From assembly GCF_001184025.1 (NCBI RefSeq), contig NZ_BBYG01000018.1, positions 248,001-312,000 on the forward strand: a stretch of DNA of 64,000 nucleotides. The letters run 5' to 3'. Under the pieces are notes generated by a model, which did not search any database, was not told where the DNA came from, and saw nothing but the letters and a program-made list of their open reading frames with translations. Within the stretch, counting starts at the first letter, position 1. Every line of letters starts with the position of its first letter. Source of the DNA: Streptomyces maremycinicus (GTDB taxonomy: Bacteria; Actinomycetota; Actinomycetes; Streptomycetales; Streptomycetaceae). A program made the position numbers and the translations under genes. Of the stretch, positions 1 through 10,387 are shown one piece after another.

Positions 1-474
1 TCCGTTGTTGGCGACGAAGCAGGGGTGGCCCTCGGTCATCCCGGTCTCGATGGCCTGGAAGCCGCTCCTGACCAGCTCCGCCGACGTGATCTGCGGCTTG
101 GTCAGTTTGTAGCAGGTGCCGGAGAGGGTGGAGGAGATCTCCTCCAGGTAGACCGGCAGGATCTCCTCGCTCAGGCCCAGTGTCTTCTTCAGTTCGATGA
201 AGAAGTCCAGCGCGGCGACCGGGAGTTCGGCCCCGTCCCGGGTGCGGGTGATCGAGTCGGCGTCCACCTGCCAGTGGTCGAGGGCATGCCGGACGGCGGC
301 GAAGCGGTAGGAGGTCAGCCCGTCGTCGCCGCGGACGACGAAGCGGCCGTCCGTCTCCTCGGGGGTGATCAGCCGCTCGTGCGCGAACTCCGCGAGCGCC
401 TTGCGGACGAGCAGACGGTTGGCCTTCTCCCAGCGATCGGGGGAGAGGTGGGCGACGGCGTCGGCGAGGCTCAT
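1..474 (-). CDS. desD: Desferrioxamine synthetase DesD, N-terminal part (cut by window edge)
   Basis: IucA/IucC-type NRPS-independent siderophore synthetase. In the known pathway it uses ATP to condense and cyclise N-hydroxy-N-succinyl(or acetyl)-cadaverine units to ferrioxamine-type trihydroxamates in the cytoplasm. About 158 codons are visible, from the ATG that overlaps the desC stop (ATGA) to the left edge; family members are near 590 aa, so most of the gene is outside. The visible part ends in the family motif EGHPCFVANNG, start of the ATP/carboxylate-binding region. It is the last visible gene of the desABCD block and should share its iron-repressed promoter. Confidence 0.95.
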   Translation of the reverse strand, partial: MSLADAVAHLSPDRWEKANRLLVRKALAEFAHERLITPEETDGRFVVRGDDGLTSYRFAAVRHALDHWQVDADSITRTRDGAELPVAALDFFIELKKTLGLSEEILPVYLEEISSTLSGTCYKLTKPQITSAELVRSGFQAIETGMTEGHPCFVANNG

Positions 475-1022
475 GCCGTCACCCCCGTCGCCGCGACGAA
501 CTGCTCACGGGTGCAGAAGCTCAGCAGCGCCTTCTTCTCCGGCTTCTGGATCTCCCGCTCGGGCACGAAGCCGACGGCCTCGTTGAGGGCGTGCACCGCC
601 GTGTTGGAGACGTCCGGCTCGACGACGACCCGGGAGGTGGTCGGGTCCTCGAAGAGGCGGGCCATCACGGCGGTGATCACGGCCCGGGTGAACCCGTGCA
701 CGGGACGGTCGGTGGGGGCGACCAGGAAGTGCATGCCGACGTCGCCGGGCAGCGGCTCGTACAGGCCGACCAGCTCACGGTGGGCCGGGTCGTAGTACTC
801 CATCAGGAAGGCGGGCTCGCCGTCGCGCAGGCCGATGAGGGCGTGGCTGTGCTCGTCGGCCGCGATGTCCATGTAGGCGCGCTCGACGTCCACCAGTTTC
901 GCGTTCTGCATCATCCAGAACGCGGCCTTGGGGTGCGTGACCCAGCCGTGCAGCAGCTCGGCGTCCTCGACGGGGTCGAGGGGCCTGAGGGTGAGACGGC
1001 CTACGGCCGTGGTCGTGCTCAT
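471..1022 (-). CDS. desC: N-hydroxycadaverine acyltransferase DesC
   Basis: 183 aa GNAT-fold acyltransferase of the siderophore type (IucB/RhbD-like). It transfers succinyl or acetyl from CoA to N-hydroxycadaverine, giving the hydroxamate monomer used by DesD. The sequence shows the siderophore-acyltransferase features HPKAAFWMM near residue 30 and a C-terminal half rich in the acetyl-CoA-binding pattern (VVVEPDVSNTAVHALNEAVGF). Start ATG overlaps the desB stop by 4 nt and its stop overlaps the desD start, so B-C-D are translationally coupled. Identity rests on motif plus the des context. Confidence 0.95.
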   Translation of the reverse strand: MSTTTAVGRLTLRPLDPVEDAELLHGWVTHPKAAFWMMQNAKLVDVERAYMDIAADEHSHALIGLRDGEPAFLMEYYDPAHRELVGLYEPLPGDVGMHFLVAPTDRPVHGFTRAVITAVMARLFEDPTTSRVVVEPDVSNTAVHALNEAVGFVPEREIQKPEKKALLSFCTREQFVAATGVTA

Positions 1023-2293
1023 ACGGCGAACTCCTGGAACGCGATGGTCTTCTCGACCGGGTAGTACTCACTGCCGAGCAGGTCACGGATGATCGAGCTG
1101 TTGCGGTACGCGCCCATGCCGAGGTCGGGCGAGGTGATGCTGTGGGTGTGCGCGCCCGCGTTCTGGAGGAACACGCCCCGGCCCGTGGTGTCGATGGAGT
1201 AGTTGCGGGCGACGTCGAAGTTGCCGTGCGAGTCGTAGCGCAGTCTGTCCCGCACCGGCGCGAGGAACTCCGGCTCGGCGTACTTGTAGCCGGTGGCCAG
1301 GACCAGCCCCTGCGAGCTCAGCTCGAAGTCCTTGCCCTGCTCCTCCTGGCGGAAGGTGAGGGTGTAGGTGCCGTCGGCGTACCGGGCGTTGTTCAGCGAG
1401 GAGTTGGTGAGCAGCCGGGTGGGCACCGGGCCGGTGAGGTTCTTCTGGTAGAGCAGGTCGAAGATCTCGTTGATGAGATCGCCGTCGATGCCCTTGAACA
1501 GGCCCTTCTGCTCGGCGGTGAGGCGGTAGCGGGTCTCCTCCGGCAGCTCGCGGAAGTAGTCGATGTACTCCGGGGAGGTCATCTCCAGCGTGAGCTTGGT
1601 GTATTCGAGCGGGAAGAAGCGCGGGGAGCGGGTGACCCAGTTCAGCCGGTAGCCGTGGACGTCGATCTCGCCGAGCAGGTCGTAGTAGATCTCGGCGGCC
1701 GACTGGCCGGAGCCGACCAGCGTGATCGACTCCTTCTTCTGGAGCTCCGCCTTGTGCCGCAGATAGCGGGAGTTGTGCAGGAAGTCGCCGCCCAGGTCCG
1801 CGCAGGCCTGCGGGATGTGCGGGGGCGTACCGGTGCCGAGGACCAGGTGGCGGCCGCGGTAGCGCTCGCCGGTGGTGGTCCGCACGACGTACAGGTCGTC
1901 CTCGTAGGTGACTTCGGCGACCGTGGTCGAGAAGCGCACGCTGCTCAGTTTGTTCGCGGCCCAGCGGCAGTAGTCGTCGTACTCGACCCGCAGCGGGTAG
2001 AAGTTCTCGCGGATGTAGAACGAGTAGAGCCGGCCTTTCTCCTTCAGGTAGTTGAGGAAGGAGTACGGCGAGGTCGGGTCGGCCAGGGTGACCAGGTCCG
2101 ACATGAACGGCGTCTGGAGGTGGGCGCCGTCGAGGAACATGCCGGCGTGCCACTCGAAGTCCGGCTTGGACTCCAGGAAGACGCCGTCCAGGGCGTCGAT
2201 GGGCTCGGTGAGGCAGGCGAGGCCGAGGTTGAAGGGGCCGAGCCCGATCCCCACGAAGTCATAGGTGTGGCTGGCTTCAGGAAGCGTGGTCAA
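1019..2293 (-). CDS. desB: Cadaverine N-monooxygenase DesB
   Basis: 424 aa flavin-dependent N-hydroxylating monooxygenase of the lysine/ornithine hydroxylase family (IucD, PvdA). It hydroxylates one amine of cadaverine using FAD, NADPH and O2. Visible motifs: FAD-binding GIGLGPFNLGLA at about residues 16-27, NADPH-binding SGQSAAEIYYDL at about residue 195, and the late ATGY motif (LATGYKY). Length is typical. The gene starts 17 nt inside the desA stop region, so the two genes overlap in different frames, consistent with coupled translation in one des operon. Confidence 0.96.
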   Translation of the reverse strand: MTTLPEASHTYDFVGIGLGPFNLGLACLTEPIDALDGVFLESKPDFEWHAGMFLDGAHLQTPFMSDLVTLADPTSPYSFLNYLKEKGRLYSFYIRENFYPLRVEYDDYCRWAANKLSSVRFSTTVAEVTYEDDLYVVRTTTGERYRGRHLVLGTGTPPHIPQACADLGGDFLHNSRYLRHKAELQKKESITLVGSGQSAAEIYYDLLGEIDVHGYRLNWVTRSPRFFPLEYTKLTLEMTSPEYIDYFRELPEETRYRLTAEQKGLFKGIDGDLINEIFDLLYQKNLTGPVPTRLLTNSSLNNARYADGTYTLTFRQEEQGKDFELSSQGLVLATGYKYAEPEFLAPVRDRLRYDSHGNFDVARNYSIDTTGRGVFLQNAGAHTHSITSPDLGMGAYRNSSIIRDLLGSEYYPVEKTIAFQEFAV

Positions 2294-3719
2294 GGGACTC
2301 TCCCAGGTACTGCTCGGCGTGGCCGGCGATCAGGTCGAGGACGGCGGCGATGTCGTCGGTCGTCGTCTCGGGGTTCAGCAGGGTGAACTTCAGGTAGTGG
2401 CGGGCGCCGACCTTCGTGCCCGCGACCACCGCGTCACCGGAGGCGAACAGGGCCTTGCGGGCGTAGAGGTTGGCGCGGTCGATCTCGGCCGGGTCGGTGA
2501 CGGCGGCGGGGATGTAGCGGAAGACGAGGGTGGAGAGCGACGGCTGGACGACGACGTCGAAGCGCGGGTCGGCGGCCAGCAGGTGCCAGCCCTCGACGGT
2601 CAGGTCGCAGACCTCGTCGAAGAGCTGCCCGATGCCGTCGGCGCCCATGGTCCGCAGGGTCATCCACAGTTTGAGCGCGTCGAAGCGCCGGGTGGTCTGG
2701 AGGGACTTGTCCACCTGGTTGGGGATGCGCTCCTGCACCATGCGGCGCGGGTTGAGGTACTCGGCGTGGTAGGTGGCGTGCCGCAGCGTGGCCGCGTCGC
2801 GGACCAGGACGGCCGAGGAACTCACCGGCTGGAAGAAGGACTTGTGGTAGTCGACGGTGACGGAGTCGGCACGCTCGATGCCGTCGATCCGGTCCCGGTA
2901 CTTCACGGAGGCGAGCAGGCCGCAGCCGTAGGCCGCGTCGACGTGCATCCAGGTGCCGTACCGCATGCACAGCTCGGCGATCTCGGGCAGCGGGTCGATG
3001 GAGCCGAAGTCGGTCGTGCCGGCGGTGGCGACGACGGCCATCGGCGTCAGCCCTGCTTCCTTGCACCGCTCCAGCTCATGGGCGAGTGCGACGGTCTGCA
3101 TCCGCTTGTTGTTGTCGACCGGGACGGACACCACCGCGTCCGGGCCCAGACCCAGCAGTTTCGCGGACTTCTTCACGCTGAAGTGGCTGACCTCGGAGGC
3201 GAAGATGCGCAGTTCGGCGAGGTTCTCCGTCTTGGCCTCCTCGCGGGCCAGCAGCAGCGCCTGGAGGTTGGACTGGGTGCCGCCGGAGGTGAACACGCCG
3301 TCGGCGGCCGGGCCGAGGCCGATCCGGGCCGTCGTCCAGTCGATCAGTTTGCGCTCGATGAGCGTGCCGCCGGCCGACTGGTCCCAGGTGTCGAGGGAGG
3401 AGTTGACGGCCGACAGGACCGCTTCGCCCAGCACGGCCGGGATGACGACCGGGCAGTTGAGGTGGGCGAGGTAGCGGGGATGGTGGAAGTAGACCGCGTC
3501 GCGGAGGTAGACCTCCTCCAGCTCGTCCAGGACGGCCGTGGTGTCGTGCAGCGGCTCGTCCAGGTCGATCGCGTCGATGCGGGGCGCGAGGGCGTCGACC
3601 GAGACGCCGGTGAACGGACGGTCGGTGGCGGCGATTTTTGCGGCCACCCGCTCTACTCCTTCGGTCACGGAGCGGCGGTACTGCTCCGCGGTCGTGTCAT
3701 TGAGCAGGTGCGAGCGCAT
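2277..3719 (-). CDS. desA: Lysine decarboxylase DesA (PLP, group II)
   Basis: 480 aa group II PLP-dependent decarboxylase; converts L-lysine to cadaverine, the committed step of desferrioxamine synthesis. The PLP lysine is K293 in DYHKSFFQP, and the preceding cofactor-contacting block HVDAAYGCGL is intact; FTSGGTQSNLQALL near residue 140 is the phosphate-binding segment. First gene of desABCD; a perfect iron box lies 73 nt upstream of the ATG, so repression by a DmdR/DtxR-type Fe2+ regulator is expected. The ATG at 3719 has a plausible GGAGG-like ribosome site (complement of ggtcctcc). Confidence 0.97.
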   Translation of the reverse strand: MRSHLLNDTTAEQYRRSVTEGVERVAAKIAATDRPFTGVSVDALAPRIDAIDLDEPLHDTTAVLDELEEVYLRDAVYFHHPRYLAHLNCPVVIPAVLGEAVLSAVNSSLDTWDQSAGGTLIERKLIDWTTARIGLGPAADGVFTSGGTQSNLQALLLAREEAKTENLAELRIFASEVSHFSVKKSAKLLGLGPDAVVSVPVDNNKRMQTVALAHELERCKEAGLTPMAVVATAGTTDFGSIDPLPEIAELCMRYGTWMHVDAAYGCGLLASVKYRDRIDGIERADSVTVDYHKSFFQPVSSSAVLVRDAATLRHATYHAEYLNPRRMVQERIPNQVDKSLQTTRRFDALKLWMTLRTMGADGIGQLFDEVCDLTVEGWHLLAADPRFDVVVQPSLSTLVFRYIPAAVTDPAEIDRANLYARKALFASGDAVVAGTKVGARHYLKFTLLNPETTTDDIAAVLDLIAGHAEQYLGESLDHAS

Positions 3720-3791
3720 GGTGGGGGTCCTCCGGGGGGTGGGGACGAGGTGTGGTGCGGACGGGCGCGGGGACGGAGCCTCGGTTTCAAC

Positions 3792-3810
3792 TTAGGTTAG
3801 CCTAACCTAA
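3792..3810. promoter_or_regulatory. Iron box upstream of desA
   Basis: TTAGGTTAGCCTAACCTAA is a 19-bp perfect palindrome (odd centre) matching the DmdR1/IdeR/DtxR iron-box consensus of Streptomyces. It sits 73-91 nt upstream of the desA start. Expected role: Fe2+-dependent repression of desABCD. Confidence 0.93.
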
Positions 3811-3895
3811 GTAGTGCGGGGGAGGGCCGGCCTCTGCCGTGACGGTGATCACGCCGATGCCCCCGCTCAACTGCCCGCGGGGGAAAGGGTGGTGA

Positions 3896-4717
3896 CTACT
3901 CCGCCGCGCGGAGCTGCTCTTCGCTCATGCCCTGGCGCCAGTAGCCGACGAAGGTGATCCGGCGCCGGTCGATCCCGCGCTCCCCGACGAAGTGGCGGCG
4001 CAGGGCCTTCACGCACCCCGACTCGCCGGCGATCCAGACGTACGGGTGCTCGGCGGCCGGGAGCCGTGCCTCGCGGAGCGCGTCCACGGAGCTCTCCCCG
4101 ACCACCCAGGTGACCTCGGCGTCCGCCGCGGTCGTCAACTCCTGGACGTTCCCGGCGTCGTGCGCCTCCAGCCAGACCCGGACGCGCTGTCCGGCCGGCA
4201 GGGACTCCAGGATCGACGCGATGGCCGGAAGGGCGGTCTCGTCGCCCCACAGCACGACCAGATCGGTGTCCCCGGGCGGCCGGAACCTGATCCCCCGGTT
4301 GTCGGCCAGGGCCGGACCCAGCAGGACCACCCGGTCCCCGGTACCGGCACCGGCGGCCCACACGGAGGCGGGCCCGGCCGGGGTGTGCAGCACGAAGTCG
4401 ATGTCGATCTCGGCGGTGCGCCCGAACGCGTCCCGGCGCAGCGCCCGCAGGGTGTACGACCGCATCACGGCCCGTACGTCGTCCGGCAGTTCACGCCACC
4501 CCTGCCACCAGCCGTCCCCGAGCTCGAAGGGCACCCGCGGCTCGCTCTGCCCCGGGTGCGGCAGGAACAGCGACAGCGACTGGTCGTGTCCGTCGGAGAA
4601 GAAGTGCTCGAGATCCGGCCCGGAGAAGGTGACCCGGACGAGCGACGACCCGACCCGCCGGGTCCGCACGACATCGAGGGAGAAGAACCGGAAGGGGGCG
4701 ACGACTGCGGTGGTCAC
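3896..4717 (-). CDS. Siderophore-interacting FAD protein (ViuB/SIP family ferric reductase)
   Basis: 273 aa cytoplasmic flavoprotein of the siderophore-interacting family, expected to reduce ferric siderophore (here ferrioxamine) and release Fe2+. N-terminal FAD-binding barrel with the RSYTLR flavin motif near residue 86; C-terminal reductase domain ending in ITFVGYWRQG, the SIP signature. The open frame extends far upstream, but the GTG at 4717 is chosen because an AGGAG site lies 5 nt before it and homologues begin there. Lies between desE and desA on the same strand; it may be read from the desE promoter across a 137-nt gap. Confidence 0.9.
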   Translation of the reverse strand: MTTAVVAPFRFFSLDVVRTRRVGSSLVRVTFSGPDLEHFFSDGHDQSLSLFLPHPGQSEPRVPFELGDGWWQGWRELPDDVRAVMRSYTLRALRRDAFGRTAEIDIDFVLHTPAGPASVWAAGAGTGDRVVLLGPALADNRGIRFRPPGDTDLVVLWGDETALPAIASILESLPAGQRVRVWLEAHDAGNVQELTTAADAEVTWVVGESSVDALREARLPAAEHPYVWIAGESGCVKALRRHFVGERGIDRRRITFVGYWRQGMSEEQLRAAE

Positions 4718-4854
4718 GGGGGCTCCTGTGAGCGTGGGGAGGGGGGTGGCCGCTTCCAGGGGCGGGGGGCCGCGTCCGTACGCGGCTCCGCCGCGTGGGC
4801 GAGACCGGCCGCGACGGACCCGCGGCTCACCCACGACCGGCGCCACCCGCTGTG

Positions 4855-5904
4855 TCAGCTGACCTTCTTCGCCTTCTCGAGCGCGTCCGCGAGGTTCTCG
4901 AGCAGCGGTACGCACTTGGCGTAGGAGAGGATCGGCTCCGGCGAGCGCGCGATGACCTGACCGGCCTTCACCGCGGGGAGCTTCTTCCAGGTCGCCTCGG
5001 TGATGTCGGCGGGCTGGATGGTCGAGGAGCGGTCGTCCATCATGATGATGTCCGCCGCGTACTTGTCGACGTTCTCCCAGCTCAGCGACTCGTACCAGCC
5101 GCCACCCTCGGCCTTCGCGCTCTCCGGCGGCTCGATGAAGTTCACGCCGAGGGCCTTGAAGTACTCCAGGTCGATGGAGAGGTTGGTGCCGGAGACGTAG
5201 AAGAGCGCCTCGCTCGCGGAACCGGCCAGCACCTTGATCTCGGGCTTGGCCTTGGCGGCGGCGCGCAGCCGGGCGGCCGCGTCCTCGAACTTCTTCTTCG
5301 CGTCGGTGACCGCGGCCGCCTTCATGTCGGCGCCGAGCGACTCGGCCAGCTCCCACATCCGCTGGAGCGGAGCGGTCAGCTGACGGTCGTAGACGGAGAC
5401 GCCGACGCTCGGGGCGAGCTTGGCGATCTTGTCCTTGGAGGCCTCGGGGACGTACCAGAGGGTGCCGGCGCTGTCGAACATCGTGGAGATGAGGACGTCG
5501 GGGGCGAGGGTCGCGTACTTCTCGACGTTGAACTCGTCCCAGACGTTGCCGATGACCGTCACCTTGGAGACGTCCATGTCGCCGGCCTGGACGTCGGCCT
5601 TGCCCGCGGCGGTCTTCGTCGGGCCGAAGACGCCCTTGACCTGGATGCCGTAGTCGTAGAGGGCGGCGCCGACGCCGGTGAAGGCGACGATGTTCGCGGG
5701 GATCTTGTCGAGCTTCACGGTGGTGCCGCGGTCGTCCTTGAAGGTCCAGGAACCGGACTTGGCAGAGGTGTTCGCCGACGACTCGGAGCCACTGCTGCTC
5801 GCGTCGTCGTCCCCGCAGGCGGCGAGGGCGGCACCGAGGCCCAGGGCGCCGCCGGCGGCGAGGATGCCACGGCGGGTGGGACGAGCGGCTCTGGCGTTGG
5901 GCAT
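4855..5904 (-). CDS. desE: Ferrioxamine-binding lipoprotein DesE
   Basis: 349 aa periplasmic-binding-protein-like (TroA/FecB class III) lipoprotein that captures ferrioxamines outside the membrane for ABC import. The N-terminus shows a Tat-like RPTRRGIL, a hydrophobic stretch and the lipobox LAAC (Cys about 29), followed by a Ser/Asp-rich linker. The mature part has the FecB pattern (GATVKLDKIPANIVAF region and CLoser WENVDKYAADIIMMDD). No permease or ATPase genes adjoin it, so the transporter partners must be elsewhere. An iron box lies 51 nt upstream. It is the first gene of the SIP-des block in transcription order. Confidence 0.93.
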   Translation of the reverse strand: MPNARAARPTRRGILAAGGALGLGAALAACGDDDASSSGSESSANTSAKSGSWTFKDDRGTTVKLDKIPANIVAFTGVGAALYDYGIQVKGVFGPTKTAAGKADVQAGDMDVSKVTVIGNVWDEFNVEKYATLAPDVLISTMFDSAGTLWYVPEASKDKIAKLAPSVGVSVYDRQLTAPLQRMWELAESLGADMKAAAVTDAKKKFEDAAARLRAAAKAKPEIKVLAGSASEALFYVSGTNLSIDLEYFKALGVNFIEPPESAKAEGGGWYESLSWENVDKYAADIIMMDDRSSTIQPADITEATWKKLPAVKAGQVIARSPEPILSYAKCVPLLENLADALEKAKKVS

Positions 5905-5954
5905 GTCTCTGGCTACTTTCGGACGGGGTGGATCACCCGCGGACGGTTCCGAAC

Positions 5955-5973
5955 GTAGGTTAGCCTAACCTCA
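5955..5973. promoter_or_regulatory. Iron box upstream of desE
   Basis: GTAGGTTAGCCTAACCTCA matches the DmdR-type iron box at 15 of the central positions, with the same core AGGTTAGCCTAACCT as the desA box. 51 nt upstream of the desE start; predicts iron repression of uptake together with biosynthesis. Confidence 0.9.
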
Positions 5974-6157
5974 GCTCGTGTCCAGAGGGTGGTTCCAGGT
6001 TGTGGAACACCCGCGTCGATGCATGCCTGTTTTCTGTGCCGCTCCTGTGGATCCAAGGCGTACGGGATGTCAGGAGGGTGGATCGGGCGGGGGGTTGCCG
6101 CTCGCTTCGAGGAAGTGAAGAGCGGGTGGGACGGCCTCGGCGCAGGCCCGGAAGGCC

Positions 6158-6187
6158 GCCGTACCGGCCCGGAGCGAGCGGTACGGC
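6158..6187. terminator. Hairpin after the acyl-CoA dehydrogenase (leucine-degradation) operon
   Basis: Perfect 9-bp inverted repeat GCCGTACCG / CGGTACGGC with a 12-nt loop, starting 30 nt past the stop of the minus-strand dehydrogenase gene. No T-run, as usual in Streptomyces. Confidence 0.6.
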
Positions 6188-6216
6188 CACCTCGTAGACG
6201 GATCGGACCCGCACGC

Positions 6217-7377
6217 TCAGGCAGGCAGACCCAACTCGCGGGCGATCAGCATCCGTTGCACCTCGCTCGTGCCCTCCCCGATCTCCAGGATCTTGGAGTC
6301 GCGCCACATCCGGGCCACCGGGTACTCGTTCATGAAGCCGTAGCCGCCGTGCACCTGGGTGGCGTCGCGGGCGTTGTCGACGGCGATCGTCGACGAGTAC
6401 AGCTTGGCGAGGGCCGCCTCCTTCTTGAAGGGGTCCCCGGCCACCAGCCGCGAGGCCGCGTCCCGCCAGGCGAGGCGGGCCGTGTGGGCCTTCATCTCCA
6501 TGTCGGCGATCTTGAACTGGATGGCCTGGTTGGCGCCGATCGGACGGCCGAACGCGTGCCGTTCCCCCGCGTACTTGACCGACTCGTCCACACAGCCCTG
6601 CGCGAGACCTGTCGCGAGGGCCGCGATGGCGATGCGTCCCTCGTCGAGGATCCGCAGGAACTGCGCGTAGCCGCGGCCCTCCTCGCCCAGCAGGTTCGCC
6701 GCGGGCACGCGCACGTCCGAGAAGGACAGCTCACGGGTGTCGGAGGCGTTCCAGCCGACCTTCGAGTACGGGCCCGCGACCGTGAAGCCCGGTGTGCCGG
6801 ACGGGACGATGATGGCCGAGATCAGCGGACGGCCGTCCGGCTTGCGGCCGGTCACCGCCGTGACCGTGACCAGCCCCGTGATGTCGGTGCCCGAGTTGGT
6901 GATGAAGCACTTGGTGCCGTTGATCACCCACTCGTCGGTCTCGGGGTCGAGCCGGGCCGTCGTACGCGTCGCACCCGCGTCGGAGCCGCCGTCCGGCTCG
7001 GTCAGCCCGAACGCGCCCAGCATCTCGCCGGAGCACAGCCGCGGCAGCCACTCCCGCTTCTGTTCCGGCGTCCCGAAGAGATGGATCGGCATGGCGCCCA
7101 GCGAGACGCCCGCCTCCAGGGTGATCGCCACCGACGAGTCGACCCGCGCGAGTTCCTCCAGGGCGATGCCGAGGGCGAGGTAGTCGCCGCCCATGCCGCC
7201 GTGTTCCTCGGGGAACGGCAGCCCGAACAGGCCCATGCGGCCCATCTCGCGGACGATCTCGTAGGGGAACTCGTGCCGCTCGTAGAAGTCGCCGATCTTG
7301 GGCGCGACCACGTCGTGCGCGAACTCCTCGACGGTACGGCGGAGTTCTTCCAGTTCGGGGGAGAGACGGTGGTCCAT
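6217..7377 (-). CDS. acdH: Acyl-CoA dehydrogenase, branched/short-chain type
   Basis: 386 aa FAD acyl-CoA dehydrogenase, the family's usual length. It oxidises an acyl-CoA (isovaleryl-CoA or other branched short-chain substrate by context) to the 2,3-enoyl-CoA, passing electrons to ETF. Seen: FAD-contacting FGLTEPDGGSDA and CFITNSG blocks, and the C-terminal signature EIGEGTSEVQRMLIAREL. That last motif carries the Glu used as catalytic base in SCAD/MCAD, rather than the IVD arrangement. Last gene of a four-gene minus-strand operon with HMG-CoA lyase 6 nt upstream, which makes leucine/branched-chain catabolism the likely role. Confidence 0.92.
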   Translation of the reverse strand: MDHRLSPELEELRRTVEEFAHDVVAPKIGDFYERHEFPYEIVREMGRMGLFGLPFPEEHGGMGGDYLALGIALEELARVDSSVAITLEAGVSLGAMPIHLFGTPEQKREWLPRLCSGEMLGAFGLTEPDGGSDAGATRTTARLDPETDEWVINGTKCFITNSGTDITGLVTVTAVTGRKPDGRPLISAIIVPSGTPGFTVAGPYSKVGWNASDTRELSFSDVRVPAANLLGEEGRGYAQFLRILDEGRIAIAALATGLAQGCVDESVKYAGERHAFGRPIGANQAIQFKIADMEMKAHTARLAWRDAASRLVAGDPFKKEAALAKLYSSTIAVDNARDATQVHGGYGFMNEYPVARMWRDSKILEIGEGTSEVQRMLIARELGLPA

Positions 7378-7383
7378 TTCGGG

Positions 7384-8327
7384 TCACTGCTCCTTGTGGG
7401 GCTGTGTCGGGGTGCCGAGTGCTCGGACGGTGCGGGAAGGGCTGGGTCGGCCCAGTCGGCCGGCCATCCACTCGCTCGTGGCGACGAGACGGCCGAGGTC
7501 CACCCCCGTGTCGATGCCGAGGCCCCGCAGCATCCACACGAGGTCTTCGGTGGCGAGATTGCCGGTGGCGGACTTGGCGAACGGACAGCCGCCGAGACCG
7601 CCCGCCGAGGCGTCGACGGTGGTGACGCCGTGCTGGAGCGCGGCGAGGGTGTTGGCGAGCGCCTGTCCGTACGTGTCGTGGAAGTGCACGCCCAGCGCGC
7701 CCGTGGGCACGCCCTGTTCGTTCAGCGCGGTCAGCAGGGAGCCGACGTGGCCCGGGGTGGCCACGCCGATCGTGTCGCCCAGGCTCAGCTCGTCGCAGCC
7801 CAGGTCGAGCAGGGCGCGGCAGACCCGGACGACCTGCTCGACCGGGACCTCGCCCTCCCACGGGTCGCCGAAGCACATGGAGAGGTAGCCGCGCACATGT
7901 ACGTCCTCGGCCTTGGCGCGGGCCACCACCGGCTCGGACATCGCCAGTACCTCGTCCACCGTGCGGTTGAGATTGGCCTTGGCGAAGGACTCGGTGGCGC
8001 TGGCGAACACGGCGACCCGGCGGGCGCCCAGGGAGAGGGCGCGGTCGAGGCCGCGCTCGTTCGGCACCAGGACCGGCAGCGCCACGTCGAGATCGCTCAC
8101 CAGCGGGAACAACTGCTCGGCGTCGGCGAGCTGGGGCACCCATCCGGGGTGGACGAAGCTGGTGGCCTCGATGGTGGTGAGGCCCGCTTCGGCGAGGCGG
8201 TGCACGAACTCCGCCTTGACGGCCGTCGGCACGGTCGACTTCTCGTTCTGGAGTCCGTCGCGCGGGCCCACCTCGTGGATGCGCACCCGCGCGGGCAGGC
8301 CCGCGACGGGTACGGCCATGGGAAGTG

Positions 8328-8331
<4 letters not shown>
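7384..8331 (-). CDS. hmgL: Hydroxymethylglutaryl-CoA lyase
   Basis: 315 aa HMGL-like TIM-barrel lyase; cleaves 3-hydroxy-3-methylglutaryl-CoA to acetoacetate and acetyl-CoA, the last step of leucine degradation. Motifs seen: VGPRDGLQNE (divalent-metal and substrate loop, family signature), EATSFVHPGWVPQLAD, HFHDTYGQALAN with metal-binding histidines, and the flexible GGLGGCPFA loop containing the catalytic Cys. The frame is open for 1017 codons, but the true start is the GTG at 8331: it overlaps the stop of the upstream carboxylase gene (GTGA) and has AGGAGG 4 nt before it. Confidence 0.94.
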
Positions 8332-10373
<2,042 letters not shown>

Positions 10374-10387
10374 GAATGCTCCCCTCC

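Larger units (their letters stand above)
5905..6216. other. Intergenic region, desE promoter to acyl-CoA dehydrogenase terminator
   Basis: 312 bp without a credible gene. It contains the desE iron box (5955-5973) near its left end and a terminator-like hairpin (6158-6187) at its right end. The open frames here have no Streptomyces codon bias; I see nothing else identifiable. Confidence 0.7.

Noticed and set aside
2265..3800. 511-codon plus-strand frame opposite desA
   Set aside because: Antisense shadow of desA with no start signal and amino-acid composition typical of shadows.
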